A stretch of 64,000 bases of DNA from JAMHWD01 sp035911135 (GTDB lineage Bacteria > Pseudomonadota > Alphaproteobacteria > Micavibrionales > Micavibrionaceae). Under the pieces are notes generated by a model that saw only the letters and a list, made by a program, of their open reading frames with translations, searched no databases and was not told the origin of the DNA. The DNA lies in assembly GCA_035911135.1 (NCBI GenBank), contig JAMHWD010000018.1, positions 248,001-312,000 on the forward strand. Direction: 5' to 3'. A program made the position numbers and the translations under genes. Positions within the stretch are counted from its first letter, which is position 1, and every line of letters begins with the position of its first letter. Below, in pieces: positions 41,621 through 51,441 of the stretch.

Positions 41621-43027
41621 ATGAAAAACAAAACAGCCACGACAACATCTTTAACCGCCTCCGCCCTCGCTCTGGCGCTCAGCGTACAATCCACCGGCGG
41701 CGCGACAATCTCGCAAGCCGATGATGCTTATTTCAACAATCAGGATGGGTTTGAACAGATCATCCGTGATCGCACCGCCATGGGCCCTGCACAAATGCTC
41801 GGCGATCAGGCTCCGGCTTCTGCCTGGTCTATTGTGCCTGTAAAATCCGCAGACGGATCAGTTGCCTGCGTTGGCTCCCTGACACTGAATTTTGATGAAG
41901 CCAAAGTTACAAACGCAAACGGCACAGAACTTACAGCTGAAGAGAAAAAAGAACTCCGCCATAACACGGCCTATATCAAGATTGAAGAATCCGGCCCGAC
42001 TTTTGCCGCGCTTGTTAAAATAGGTTTTGGCGCCGATGCTGGCCAGACATCCATTACAATTGATGGCGCAGATGCAGCCCTGACCCAAATTGCCAATGAT
42101 GGCTATACGATCACGGATTCTGTTGCCGCCGCCGAAGGGCAAAGCATTATCGTCACATCGACCTCCAACGCGAACGAGCCGCATACGGTTGAATACGCCG
42201 CGGCAGAACAATTCCCGCTGGAGACATTCGTTGAATGTAACAACACAGCCTTCATTGGCGGATTTGATGCTGCCTTTGATGCCATCGACAACAACACCAT
42301 CATGGTGATTGACCTGCCACAAGGCGAGCATGCACAAGCCTTGATCAAAGAAGAATTCACAGCAGGCGGCCTTTGCACGGCTGGCTTCAAGCCCGAAGAA
42401 TACGGTGATATTGAATTCTCCCGCACATGGTTGCCCTCCACAATCGCGGGCATCACACGCGATGAAAACGGCGCATTTAATGGCATTGCGGTGGGTGACT
42501 TGCTGAAAGGTTCAGCCAATCGTCTCTCCCGTTCGCAAAGCCTTGCCAACCCGGAAATCTCCGCTTGCGCCGGACAGGCACCGCAAATATGCGTTGAAAC
42601 CAACGAAGCCAACGGCACGCTCACGCTTTCGTTCTGCGAAGCAGCGCCAAGCGCGTATATACCCCCATCAATCAGCACGCCGGAGACGCTTATTCGCGTT
42701 ACGCAGCTTGTGGACACGCCAACCTATACCAATCCGCCGCGTCATCCATTTGTGCCTGGCAATCCGCATTACCCCAATCTGCCGGAACAGCCAACACCTT
42801 GCCTGATTGGATGCAATCCTATTGATCCTGTAGATCCCATCGATCCAATCGACCCTATTGATCCGGTAACCCCAGCGCCTGTTCCACTGCCGGCTGGCAT
42901 CGTTCTGATGGGCACCGCCCTTGCCGGATTCGGCGTGGCCGCCGTTGGCAACAGATTACGCCGCCGCAAGGAAAACGCTCCACAAGGCAACAGCACAGAA
43001 ACATCTTTCAGCGCGCCTGAGCTGTAA
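41621..43027 (+). CDS. Exported VPLPA-CTERM protein
   Basis: 468 aa with a signal peptide, a large acidic Ala/Thr-rich beta-type domain with several cysteines, then a Pro-rich stretch with five Asp-Pro-Ile/Val-Asp type repeats (about residues 408-425), and a VPLPAG motif followed by a membrane helix and an Arg cluster. This tripartite end is the VPLPA-CTERM sorting signal of some Alphaproteobacteria, thought to be processed by an exosortase-like system. Unusually about 20 residues follow the Arg cluster. It interrupts the mreB-mreC order and has its own promoter and terminator, suggesting insertion. Confidence 0.75.
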   Translation: MKNKTATTTSLTASALALALSVQSTGGATISQADDAYFNNQDGFEQIIRDRTAMGPAQMLGDQAPASAWSIVPVKSADGSVACVGSLTLNFDEAKVTNANGTELTAEEKKELRHNTAYIKIEESGPTFAALVKIGFGADAGQTSITIDGADAALTQIANDGYTITDSVAAAEGQSIIVTSTSNANEPHTVEYAAAEQFPLETFVECNNTAFIGGFDAAFDAIDNNTIMVIDLPQGEHAQALIKEEFTAGGLCTAGFKPEEYGDIEFSRTWLPSTIAGITRDENGAFNGIAVGDLLKGSANRLSRSQSLANPEISACAGQAPQICVETNEANGTLTLSFCEAAPSAYIPPSISTPETLIRVTQLVDTPTYTNPPRHPFVPGNPHYPNLPEQPTPCLIGCNPIDPVDPIDPIDPIDPVTPAPVPLPAGIVLMGTALAGFGVAAVGNRLRRRKENAPQGNSTETSFSAPEL

Positions 43028-43042
43028 TTGTAATTCCCCCGC

Positions 43043-43078
43043 AAAAAGCCATCCTTGAGAAATCAGGGATGGCTTTTT
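43043..43078. terminator. Bidirectional terminator between VPLPA gene and mreB
   Basis: A stem of about 16 bp capped by a GAAA tetraloop, with A5 and T5 tracts on either side. It serves both convergent genes. Confidence 0.9.
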
Positions 43079-43106
43079 CAATGCGTGGAATTTTTAAAAA
43101 ATGAAA

Positions 43107-44147
43107 TCAGTAGGAGCCAATCAGAACATGGCGCAGCGTCTTACGCTCTTCCAGCGCATGACCAGTGCCCAGCGCCACGCAAGACAGCGGATCATCGGCC
43201 AGCGTCACGGCCAACCCCGTGGCATGGCGCAGAACAAAATCCAGATTCTTCAAAAGCGCGCCGCCGCCGGTCAGGACAATGCCCTTATCCACGATATCGG
43301 CGGCCAGTTCCGGTGCTGTGTGTTCAAGGGCGACTTTTACGCCTTCGATAATCTGCCCGACAGGCTCAGCCAGGCTTTCGGCCACCTGACGTTCAGTGAT
43401 CACGATTTCCTTTGGCACGCCGTTCATCAGGTCGCGGCCGCGGATCTGCATGCGGCGGCCTTCGCCATCGGCGGGCGGACAGGCAGAACCGATTTCCTTT
43501 TTGATACGCTCGGCTGTGCTTTCGCCGATCAGCAGGTTATGCACCCGGCGGATATAGGAGATAATCGCATCATCCATCTTGTCGCCGCCAACACGAACGG
43601 ATTTGGCATACACAATCCCGCCCAGCGAGATAACGGCCACTTCGGTCGTACCGCCGCCAATATCAACAACCATCGAACCTGTGGGTTCGGTCACGGGCAG
43701 CCCGGCGCCAATCGCGGCGGCCATTGGCTCTTCGATCAGGTAAACTTCAGATGCGCCTGCGCTTTCGGCGGATTCCTGAATCGCGCGGCGCTCAACGGCT
43801 GTCGAACCGGAAGGCACACAGATAATCATCTTCGGCGATACAAAAGAGCGGCGGTTATGAACCTTGCGGATAAAGTGCTTGATCATCGCCTCGGTGACTT
43901 CGAAATCAGCAATAACACCATCGCGCAGCGGACGCGTGGCAATGATACTGCCCGGCGTGCGGCCCAGCATCTGCTTGGCCTCATTGCCAACAGCCAGAAT
44001 CTGCTTCTTGCCATTGGTCATGGAAATGGCCACAACGGAGGGTTCGTTCAGGACGATCCCCTGATCGCGCACATACACAAGCGTGTTGGCTGTGCCCAGA
44101 TCAATCGCCATATCGGCGGACATAAATCCGAAAAGTTTGGAAAACAT
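43107..44147 (-). CDS. mreB: Rod shape-determining protein MreB
   Basis: 346-aa bacterial actin that forms membrane-bound filaments directing elongation. 'MAIDLGTANTLVY' and 'VVDIGGGTTEVAV' are the phosphate loops, and 'LTGGGALLKNLD' is near the C-terminus. The hydrophobic 'MFSKLFGFM' N-terminus fits the membrane anchor of Gram-negative MreB. Separated from mreC by 1.7 kb. Confidence 0.97.
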   Translation of the reverse strand: MFSKLFGFMSADMAIDLGTANTLVYVRDQGIVLNEPSVVAISMTNGKKQILAVGNEAKQMLGRTPGSIIATRPLRDGVIADFEVTEAMIKHFIRKVHNRRSFVSPKMIICVPSGSTAVERRAIQESAESAGASEVYLIEEPMAAAIGAGLPVTEPTGSMVVDIGGGTTEVAVISLGGIVYAKSVRVGGDKMDDAIISYIRRVHNLLIGESTAERIKKEIGSACPPADGEGRRMQIRGRDLMNGVPKEIVITERQVAESLAEPVGQIIEGVKVALEHTAPELAADIVDKGIVLTGGGALLKNLDFVLRHATGLAVTLADDPLSCVALGTGHALEERKTLRHVLIGSY

Positions 44148-44162
44148 AGAGAAAACGGCCAG

Positions 44163-44231
44163 TTATCAGTTATCAGTTATCAGTAAACCGCCATTAATCT
44201 AGACTGCCGACTGAGAACTGGCAACTGATAA
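44163..44231. repeat. Heptad-repeat hairpin between rpmJ and mreB
   Basis: Three tandem TTATCAG units (44163-44183) and, 25 nt on, their imperfect inverse (44210-44231), giving a 22-bp stem with three mismatches. It lies in the leader of mreB. A fragment of similar sequence occurs near 63447-63463 beside the ftsZ stop, so it may be a dispersed repeat family. Confidence 0.6.
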
Positions 44232-44234
44232 GTA

Positions 44235-44360
44235 TTAACCCTGGCGCGCCTTGAAGCGTGGATTTTTCTTGTTGATGACATAGACGCGGCCCTTGCGGCG
44301 AATAACGCGGCAGTCGCGGTCTCTTTTCTTCAACGTTTTCAACGAGTTAACAACCTTCAT
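44235..44360 (-). CDS. rpmJ: Ribosomal protein L36 (zinc-free form)
   Basis: 41 aa, extremely basic, starting 'MKVVNSLKTLKKRDRDCRVI'. It is the longer L36 variant lacking the CxxC zinc ligands of the classical 37-aa form. Binds 23S rRNA in the large subunit. Stands alone, as common for this variant. Confidence 0.93.
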   Translation of the reverse strand: MKVVNSLKTLKKRDRDCRVIRRKGRVYVINKKNPRFKARQG

Positions 44361-44523
44361 AACACTTATCCTAAACTGGAATTCCTTAACAAGCGGCCAA
44401 TTTATAGAGATATTTAACAGCTTGTCAAGCATTTAAGAGCTAGACTTATGGCTGCTTTGACTATTGATTTACCCATTATGGGGTATCATCATATTAACCA
44501 GTGTTCTTTTCAGGCTCTATCCC

Positions 44524-45732
44524 ATGTCCGATACCTCACAGAAGATATACAAGGCAGGCGAAATCATCCTCCGGCAAGGCGATCCGGGGCTGGCGGCCTA
44601 TATTCTTGACCGCGGCCGGGTAGAAATCAGTGTCCTGAAGCCCGATGGCACGACCGAAAAGCTGGGCACGCGTGGCCCCGGCAGCATGATCGGGGAAATG
44701 TCCCTGATCGACAAGGCCCCCCGCACCGCCAGCGTCACCGCGCTGGAGGAATGCGAATTGCTGGAAATTACAGCCGAGGATTTCGAGCGCAGGCTCTCTG
44801 GCGCCGATCCTGTTTTAAAAATGACCATACAGGTTATTATGGCCCGATACCGCGATATTCTGGCACGCGAACAGGGCGAACGTGCCGCCGTCCCCAAGAC
44901 CGAAACTCTGGAAAAAGCCTATCTCGTCCAAAGCGAGGCCTTAGGCGCCATTAAAATCGCCAATGATTTCAAAGAGGCGCTGGAGCGGCGCGATATCATG
45001 CTGCATTACCAGCCCATCATCGACCTTCGCAGCGGTGCGATTGCGGGGTTCGAGGCCTTGATGCGCTGGAACCACCCGGAGAAAGGATTTATTCCACCCG
45101 GCGTGTTCATCCCGGTTATTGAAGATAACGGCCTGATTATCCCTGCGACTCACTGGGCGCTTGACGAAGCCTTGAGCGCCCTCAAGCGCATAACAAAATC
45201 CATTGCCGGCCATGACCATCTGTTCATGAGCGTCAATTTCGCCAGTCAGGATTTTTGCATGTATAATTTTCTGGACGGGGTCATGAAGGCCCTGCATACG
45301 CATGATGTCAAACCCGGCAGGCTTCACCTTGAAATCACCGAGCGCGTCCTGATGGGCCAGCCTGATGTTACGCAGCAAACGCTTGAGAAATGCCGCGAGG
45401 CCGGCATGATGATTTCCATTGACGATTTCGGGACGGGCTATTCTTCCTTAAGCTACCTGCACCGCTTCCCGATCAGCACGCTGAAAATCGACCGCAGCTT
45501 CGTCAAAGATATGACCAGCGATAAAGGCGCAATGGAGCTTGTGAAATCTATTCTGAATTTAAGCCATAATATGAAGATGGATATTATCGCCGAAGGGGTT
45601 GAGACACGCGAAGATGCCGTAATCCTCAAATCGCTGGGCTGCGAGATGGCGCAAGGCTATCACTTCGCCAAACCCATGAGCGAGGCTGATATCATCGCCC
45701 TCCTTCCCACATGGAAAAATACGGATATATAA
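44524..45732 (+). CDS. Cyclic-nucleotide-binding EAL phosphodiesterase
   Basis: 402 aa. Residues 1-125 form a cNMP-binding (Crp-like) domain with the 'GSMIGEMSLIDKAPRTASV' phosphate-binding cassette. Residues 145-395 form an EAL domain with 'EALMRW', 'DDFGTGYSSLSYLH', 'KIDRSFV' and 'EGVET', so metal and catalytic residues appear intact. Predicted to hydrolyse cyclic di-GMP under control of cAMP or cGMP. It converges on the cyclase gene with an 11-nt gap. The start follows the alignment of the cNMP domain. Confidence 0.88.
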   Translation: MSDTSQKIYKAGEIILRQGDPGLAAYILDRGRVEISVLKPDGTTEKLGTRGPGSMIGEMSLIDKAPRTASVTALEECELLEITAEDFERRLSGADPVLKMTIQVIMARYRDILAREQGERAAVPKTETLEKAYLVQSEALGAIKIANDFKEALERRDIMLHYQPIIDLRSGAIAGFEALMRWNHPEKGFIPPGVFIPVIEDNGLIIPATHWALDEALSALKRITKSIAGHDHLFMSVNFASQDFCMYNFLDGVMKALHTHDVKPGRLHLEITERVLMGQPDVTQQTLEKCREAGMMISIDDFGTGYSSLSYLHRFPISTLKIDRSFVKDMTSDKGAMELVKSILNLSHNMKMDIIAEGVETREDAVILKSLGCEMAQGYHFAKPMSEADIIALLPTWKNTDI

Positions 45733-45743
45733 TCCAGTTTCCT

Positions 45744-47996
45744 TTATTTGCTGGTCGCAATAAATACGCCGTCCCATCCAACAGGCGGCGGATTTTTAAT
45801 CATGTCTTGGGCGCGGGCGATAAATATATCGTAATAATCAGCCAGATATCCGCCAATCAAGGGCTTGCAACGCTCGCATACGGCAATCGTCTTTTCAAAT
45901 TCCTGCGCCCGGTAAGATCCCATCATCTCGGCATGCAGATTTTTTAATTTCCTGAAATCATCTTTTCGTGCGAATTGATCATCCCCCAGCAATGTAAAAA
46001 TGCGTACCGGCTTTGTCTTGCCCTTGACCTGAATGAGATCCAGTTCCAGCGTCGCAAAATCAGCGACCTTGTTTTGCGTTATCTCGCCAATCAGGATATT
46101 CACGCCATACGCCTTGGTCTGCCCTTCAAGGCGGGAGGCCAGATTAACCGCATCCCCCAATGTCGAATAGGCAAAACGCTGGCGCGACCCCATATTGCCC
46201 ACCGCGCACGGCCCGGTATTGATACCGATCCCGGCATTGAGCAAAACTGGTTTTTTACCGATTTCCGCTGCCTTTTTCTTCACGGCCTCATTAATAGGCA
46301 CCAAGGCCTCGTTCATCTTCAGCGCGGCCAGACAGGCATGGCGCTCGTGATTAGGATCATCCAGCGGCGCGTTCCAGAACGCCATCATCGCATCCCCCAT
46401 ATATTTGTCGATGGTGCCGCGGTTTTGCATCACCAGATCCGACATGGGCGTGAGGAAATCATTCATCAGGGCAATCAGCTCCTCCGGCGTGAGACCTTCA
46501 GATATTGTGGTGAAGCTGCGTATATCGGTAAACATGACGGTAAGATCCCGTATCTCCCCGCCCAGTTTTAATTTATCCGGATTACTGGTCAGCTCCTTCA
46601 TAAAGTCAGGTGAAATATAAAGGCCAAAGGCGCTTCGCACCTGGCGCTTTTCCGCCTCGACCCGGATGTAGTTCAGGATCGTTGCCACCATAAAAATCGC
46701 CAGAACCGAAAGCGCTGGATAAACCGGATCCATCAGCGCGCCATATTGCGTATAGGCAATCAGCGCGCCATAACCAATCGCCCCGATCAGAGAAACGCAG
46801 ACCAGACCCAGCATCAGGACATTCGTCATTGGCGCAAGGACAATCATGAAAAGACCAACGCCGAAGATAAAGGCCAGCTCGATATACTGCGTGATATTCG
46901 GGCGCAGCAAATACTGGTTCTGTAATATCTGCTCGATGACATTGGCATGGATCTCAACACCGGGGCGGAACAATGAAAGGGGCGTGTTTCGCAAGTCTTT
47001 CAAGCCTTCGGCGCTTGCCCCGATCAGAACAATGCGGCCGTTAATCTTGTTGGCAATATCCAGCATATATTCAGGATTAACCGTCTTGTGTGCCGAGATG
47101 TAATCCTTGTTAAAATCAAAATTGCGGAAATAAACCCACATCACGCCATCACGCTCAATCGGCACAACATGATTGGCTATAACCATGCGGTAATCGGTAT
47201 CAATATTCTTGCGTTCATTCCCGGGCGTTTTTCCAATCTTTACATGATCTTTCTTGCCCATCAGCGCCACGCGCAAACCCTCCAGCGAAAGGGAAGGGTA
47301 TATCTGGCTGCCATCCGAGAAAATCATGCCGGTCTTGCGTAAAATGCCATCATGTTCCGGGAAGGCCATGAAACTGCCGTTACCGGCAGAAGCCTTCTCC
47401 AGCGCTGGCAGGAATACAGCGGCCTTGGTAAATGGACGTGCCCATTTCAAAAATTCGGCCTGATCATCCTTTTTCATGTGAATTTCTTTGATCAATAATG
47501 GCTTGTCCGGGGTCTGCGAATACGTCGAATGCGTAAATCCCGCCACAAATATTCCGCTTTGCGAAATCGCATTGGCTAAAATGGCATCATGATCTTCCAG
47601 CCTCGCAAGCTGGGTTCGGATATCGTTATATTCCTCACCTTCAGGGATGTTATCGGCCACGCGTTTGGGCGAAGAACGATCAGGCTCCGCTAATACGCCA
47701 TCGAATACAATGGATTTTGCGCCCATGGCCTTGAGACTGGAAATCATCTCCGCAATGACGGTGCGCGGCCACGGCCACTGGCCGATAGCCTTTAAAGAGT
47801 CATCGTCAATATTGATAATGACGACCTTGTTTTCTTCCAATGGCTGGCGGGGATAGGCGCGGTTAAACGTATCAAAAGCCAGATAGCGCAATTCCTGCCG
47901 CAAGGGATGTGATGAATCCCCAAATGCGACCGCCGCAATCAGCAATACAAAAAGTATCACAAAATGAACCCAGCGCCGCGTGAGGAAATCTTTCAT
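45744..47996 (-). CDS. CHASE2 class III nucleotide cyclase
   Basis: 750 aa: N-terminal membrane helix, extracytoplasmic CHASE2 sensor (about residues 35-350), a block of three helices (about 365-450) and a cytoplasmic cyclase domain (about 480-660). The metal aspartates are in 'MFTDIRSF' and 'YMGDAMMAFW', and 'YSTLGDAVNLASRLE' gives the nucleotide site. It makes cAMP (or cGMP) from the triphosphate. Last gene of the secretion operon, 4 nt after the adaptor gene. Confidence 0.9.
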   Translation of the reverse strand: MKDFLTRRWVHFVILFVLLIAAVAFGDSSHPLRQELRYLAFDTFNRAYPRQPLEENKVVIINIDDDSLKAIGQWPWPRTVIAEMISSLKAMGAKSIVFDGVLAEPDRSSPKRVADNIPEGEEYNDIRTQLARLEDHDAILANAISQSGIFVAGFTHSTYSQTPDKPLLIKEIHMKKDDQAEFLKWARPFTKAAVFLPALEKASAGNGSFMAFPEHDGILRKTGMIFSDGSQIYPSLSLEGLRVALMGKKDHVKIGKTPGNERKNIDTDYRMVIANHVVPIERDGVMWVYFRNFDFNKDYISAHKTVNPEYMLDIANKINGRIVLIGASAEGLKDLRNTPLSLFRPGVEIHANVIEQILQNQYLLRPNITQYIELAFIFGVGLFMIVLAPMTNVLMLGLVCVSLIGAIGYGALIAYTQYGALMDPVYPALSVLAIFMVATILNYIRVEAEKRQVRSAFGLYISPDFMKELTSNPDKLKLGGEIRDLTVMFTDIRSFTTISEGLTPEELIALMNDFLTPMSDLVMQNRGTIDKYMGDAMMAFWNAPLDDPNHERHACLAALKMNEALVPINEAVKKKAAEIGKKPVLLNAGIGINTGPCAVGNMGSRQRFAYSTLGDAVNLASRLEGQTKAYGVNILIGEITQNKVADFATLELDLIQVKGKTKPVRIFTLLGDDQFARKDDFRKLKNLHAEMMGSYRAQEFEKTIAVCERCKPLIGGYLADYYDIFIARAQDMIKNPPPVGWDGVFIATSK

Positions 47997-48000
47997 AAAA

Positions 48001-49308
48001 TTATTTCTCCGTCAGTGCCCTGTCGCGCGCACGGTGGATTGGCTTAAGGAGGTAATATAAAATCGTGCGCTTGCCGGTCAGGATATCAACCTGCGCCACC
48101 ATGCCGGGCGTAATCGGCAGCGGCGCGGATTCTTCGCCTATATAGTTTTTCTTGGTACGCACCTCGATCTCGAAAAACGCATTCCCATCATTATCCGTGG
48201 CGCTATTCGCCCCGATACGTACCAGTTCGCCATCAAGACGGCCATATTTCTGGGAATCATACGCGGTGATATTGACCTTTGCGGCCTGACCCGGCCGAAT
48301 AAAGGCCACCTGATCGGGCGGGATGCGCGCCACAATTTTCAGCTCATCATCAACCGGCACAATCTCCACCAGCTTCATGGCAGGCTCGACAACGCCACCA
48401 ATTGTGCTCACAGCCATGCTGTTCACAATCCCATCAACGGGCGATCTGATTTCAGTCCGATCGACACGGTCGCCGATAAATTTCAGACTCTCCTGCAAGG
48501 ATGATATCTGCGTCTCGACATCATTAAGTTCGGTCAATGCCTGTGAACGGAACTTATCCCCCTGCCCCGCCTTTTCATTTTCTGCCGTGCTAAGCTCGGC
48601 CTGCAAGGACGACAGACGCTGATTTTCGGCATTGATCTGGCCACTGACATCGCTCAGTTCCCGGTTCAGGCGGATTTCTTCCAGCTTTGGCACCGCGCGT
48701 TTTTTGACCATTTCACGGGTAATATTCAGCTCTTGATTCAAAAGACCCCGGCTTTGCGAAAGGCGGCTGATCTGCGCTTTAGACTCAGCCATATCCGCCT
48801 TGGCCTTTTCGATCTTGTCATCCAGAATATCATAGGCGTTTTTCAGTTCGCTCTGACGTGAACGATACAGCGCCAGCTCATTGGCGGCAATCTGCGGCGC
48901 TTTTTCCTGAATTTCTTTGGGAACCGCGAAGTCCTTATCCGTTGCCTCGGATTCAAGGCGTGATTTTTTCGCGGAAAGACTCAAGAATTTTGCCTCCGTT
49001 CCGCGCGCCTCGGCAGAAAACTGCACATCACTGATCCGCAGCAAAATTTGGTCCTTCTTGACCAGATCGCCTTCATGCACCAGAATTTCCTGCAGCACGC
49101 CGCCTTCCAATGACTGAACAACCTGAATTTTTTGCGAGGGCACAACCTGTCCCGATCCGCGTGCAATCTCATCAACGCGTGCAATACCGGCCCAGACGAT
49201 TGCAACCACAACCAGCGCGGCAATGGCAACAATCATAAACACAGCCACGCGCGGCGGCCTTAAATCTTCGGCGGCGGCAACATCATCCATGAAATCAATC
49301 TCGCGCAT
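48001..49308 (-). CDS. Type I secretion membrane fusion protein (HlyD family)
   Basis: 435 aa: membrane helix (about 22-42), lipoyl half-motifs on both sides of a long coiled coil (about 110-290), and the family ending with 'ITPGMVAQVDILTGKRTILYYLLKPI', a T1SS HlyD signature. It bridges the ABC transporter and TolC. 3 nt after the ABC gene. Confidence 0.93.
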   Translation of the reverse strand: MREIDFMDDVAAAEDLRPPRVAVFMIVAIAALVVVAIVWAGIARVDEIARGSGQVVPSQKIQVVQSLEGGVLQEILVHEGDLVKKDQILLRISDVQFSAEARGTEAKFLSLSAKKSRLESEATDKDFAVPKEIQEKAPQIAANELALYRSRQSELKNAYDILDDKIEKAKADMAESKAQISRLSQSRGLLNQELNITREMVKKRAVPKLEEIRLNRELSDVSGQINAENQRLSSLQAELSTAENEKAGQGDKFRSQALTELNDVETQISSLQESLKFIGDRVDRTEIRSPVDGIVNSMAVSTIGGVVEPAMKLVEIVPVDDELKIVARIPPDQVAFIRPGQAAKVNITAYDSQKYGRLDGELVRIGANSATDNDGNAFFEIEVRTKKNYIGEESAPLPITPGMVAQVDILTGKRTILYYLLKPIHRARDRALTEK

Positions 49309-49311
49309 GGC

Positions 49312-51441
49312 CTAGCCCTCCCCATTCGTGATTTTAGGGCCTTGAAGTTTCTTGATCACCTCATCACGCGGGCCATCCATCAAAATCTTGCCCTGATCCA
49401 TCAGGATCAGACGATCCACCAGCGGCAGCATGTTATGCTTATGCGTGATAAGAATAAATGTCTTACCCTCCATATTATTACGCACATACTGCATGAAATT
49501 ATTTTCGGATTGCATATCCATCGCATTGGTGGGTTCATCGCCAATCAGCAGATTTGGTGCGGCCAGAATTGTACGCGCAAAGGCCAGTGACTGGCGCTGC
49601 CCGCCAGAGAGAAAACCACCATGCTCACCGGCCGGCGCGTCATAACCCAGGGGATGGCGCGAAATAAAATCATGCGCGCCGGACAGCCGCGCTGCCTGCA
49701 ACACGTCTTCGTCGCTGGCCTGCGGATTACTGATGGCGATATTATCGCGAAGGCTCGCGCTGAAGAGATACACATCCTGCTCGATCAAGGCGCAGCTGCG
49801 GCGCAGATCGGCGGGATCAATCTGACGATGATCCGTACCATCCATTAATATCGTCCCGCCCGCAGGATCATACAACCCGGCCATAAGACGGGCGATCGTG
49901 CTTTTCCCTGACCCCACGCGGCCAATAATGCCAACCTTCTCCCCGGCCTTGATCGTGAAGGACACATTATCCAACACCAGCCTGTCAGTGCCGGGATAGC
50001 TGAACGATACCTTATCAAAGCTCACCGCACCGCCAAGATCCGGACGGTGCAAAAATTTCTTGCCCGTTGGCCGATCAACAGGCTTTTCCATGAGATTTTC
50101 AAGCGTTTTTAGCGCGCTGGAAGCCTGATGATAGCGCGTCATAAGACCCGCAACCTGCCCCACCGGTGCCAGTGCGCGGCTGCTGAGCATGACCGATGCA
50201 ATCAACGCGCCCACACTTAAATCCCCGCTTTGCACCAGATACATACCGGCAATAATCAGCAATACGGATGCAATCTGCTGCACGAACAAGGCGATGTTCA
50301 CGCCAAGGCTGGAGAGAAAACGGGATTGCTGGCCACAGGCGGCATTCTCCGCCAGATACGATCCGTAACGCGCGCGGAACATACCATCAGCCCGGCTGGT
50401 CTTGATCGTCTCCAGCCCGTGGATGCTCTCGACCAGCAAACCATGCTTGGCTTCTGATGATTTCACGGCCTTGCGTACAGCCGCCTTCAACGGGGCCTGC
50501 AGAATAAATCCTGCCGCAATAACCACCAGCACAAGCCCCAGCAATATGAAAGCCGCGCCGCCGGCAAGATAGTAAATCGTAAAAAGAAACAACAACGCAA
50601 AAGGCAAGTCCACCAACACCGTAACACTGGCGGAATTAAAAAATTCCCGCACAGAGTCAAAATCCTTGAGCATATTGGCAAAAGATCCGCTTGATCGCGG
50701 GCGGCCTGCAATTTTCATGTTCAGGACCTGATCGAAAATCTTGCGGCCCACAATCACATCCATGCGTCGCCCGGCAATATCCACCAAGGACCCGCGCAAT
50801 GTACGCATGACAAAATCAAAAATAAAGACAATCAGGGTCCCGATCGCCAGCGCCCAGCCCGTCTCGATCGCATTATTGGGGATCACGCGGTCATAAACAT
50901 TCATCACAAACAAGGGGCTGACAAGGGCGAATATATTAATAAATACGGCCGATACCAGCACAAGCGCATAGCTTGCCTTGCTTTCGCGGATCACATCCCA
51001 GAACCAGTGAGCACCCTTTTCTGCCGCGCCATCCTGCGGATTGAGAAATTGAGGCGACGGATTCACAAGAATACAATGGCCGCTATAATCTTTCTCCAGC
51101 GCCTGATGCGATATAGTTTCGATTTTGCCGGATGCGGGCGAGAATATTTTAACGCCCTTGCCGCCATGCTCCAGCAGAACGCAACCGCGGTTGTTGTTCA
51201 AAATCAGCACAACCGGCAACAAACCTGATTTGATATCTGACAGGTTTTCTTTTTTGACAATCTTGGCTTTAAGCCCGGCGCGCTCCGCCGCATCAACACA
51301 TTGCCGCGGCGTCATGATGCCGCCATCATAGGCCATGCCGGCAACAAGCGCCGGGGCGGATATCGCACGCCCATAATGCGCCGTTAAATGAACAAGGCAT
51401 TCCAAAAGATTATCGGGTGATCCGGATTCAATGTGCGCCAT
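49312..51441 (-). CDS. Type I secretion ABC transporter (LssB/LapB type)
   Basis: 709 aa: an N-terminal C39-like domain (residues 1-125) that lacks the usual catalytic Cys context, so a CLD that docks substrates; six helices; and an ABC domain with Walker A 'GRVGSGKST', signature 'LSGGQRQ' and Walker B 'LLIGDEPTNAMD'. This architecture is that of exporters for large RTX adhesins. The start at 51441 (inside the tolC end, 14-nt overlap) is preferred over an upstream ATG. Confidence 0.92.
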   Translation of the reverse strand: MAHIESGSPDNLLECLVHLTAHYGRAISAPALVAGMAYDGGIMTPRQCVDAAERAGLKAKIVKKENLSDIKSGLLPVVLILNNNRGCVLLEHGGKGVKIFSPASGKIETISHQALEKDYSGHCILVNPSPQFLNPQDGAAEKGAHWFWDVIRESKASYALVLVSAVFINIFALVSPLFVMNVYDRVIPNNAIETGWALAIGTLIVFIFDFVMRTLRGSLVDIAGRRMDVIVGRKIFDQVLNMKIAGRPRSSGSFANMLKDFDSVREFFNSASVTVLVDLPFALLFLFTIYYLAGGAAFILLGLVLVVIAAGFILQAPLKAAVRKAVKSSEAKHGLLVESIHGLETIKTSRADGMFRARYGSYLAENAACGQQSRFLSSLGVNIALFVQQIASVLLIIAGMYLVQSGDLSVGALIASVMLSSRALAPVGQVAGLMTRYHQASSALKTLENLMEKPVDRPTGKKFLHRPDLGGAVSFDKVSFSYPGTDRLVLDNVSFTIKAGEKVGIIGRVGSGKSTIARLMAGLYDPAGGTILMDGTDHRQIDPADLRRSCALIEQDVYLFSASLRDNIAISNPQASDEDVLQAARLSGAHDFISRHPLGYDAPAGEHGGFLSGGQRQSLAFARTILAAPNLLIGDEPTNAMDMQSENNFMQYVRNNMEGKTFILITHKHNMLPLVDRLILMDQGKILMDGPRDEVIKKLQGPKITNGEG

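Noticed and set aside
42800..42880. Short tandem repeats in the VPLPA gene as a possible CRISPR or phase-variable tract
   Set aside because: They encode in-frame Asp-Pro-Ile/Val-Asp units of a Pro-rich stalk. No spacer structure exists and unit changes would keep frame.
43101..44186. 361-codon plus-strand frame opposite mreB
   Set aside because: Fully antisense to mreB, with His/Asn/Arg-rich composition and no motif.
44311..44330. GCAGTCGC string resembling the AGTC-loop element
   Set aside because: It lies inside the rpmJ coding sequence and lacks the leader and first stem.
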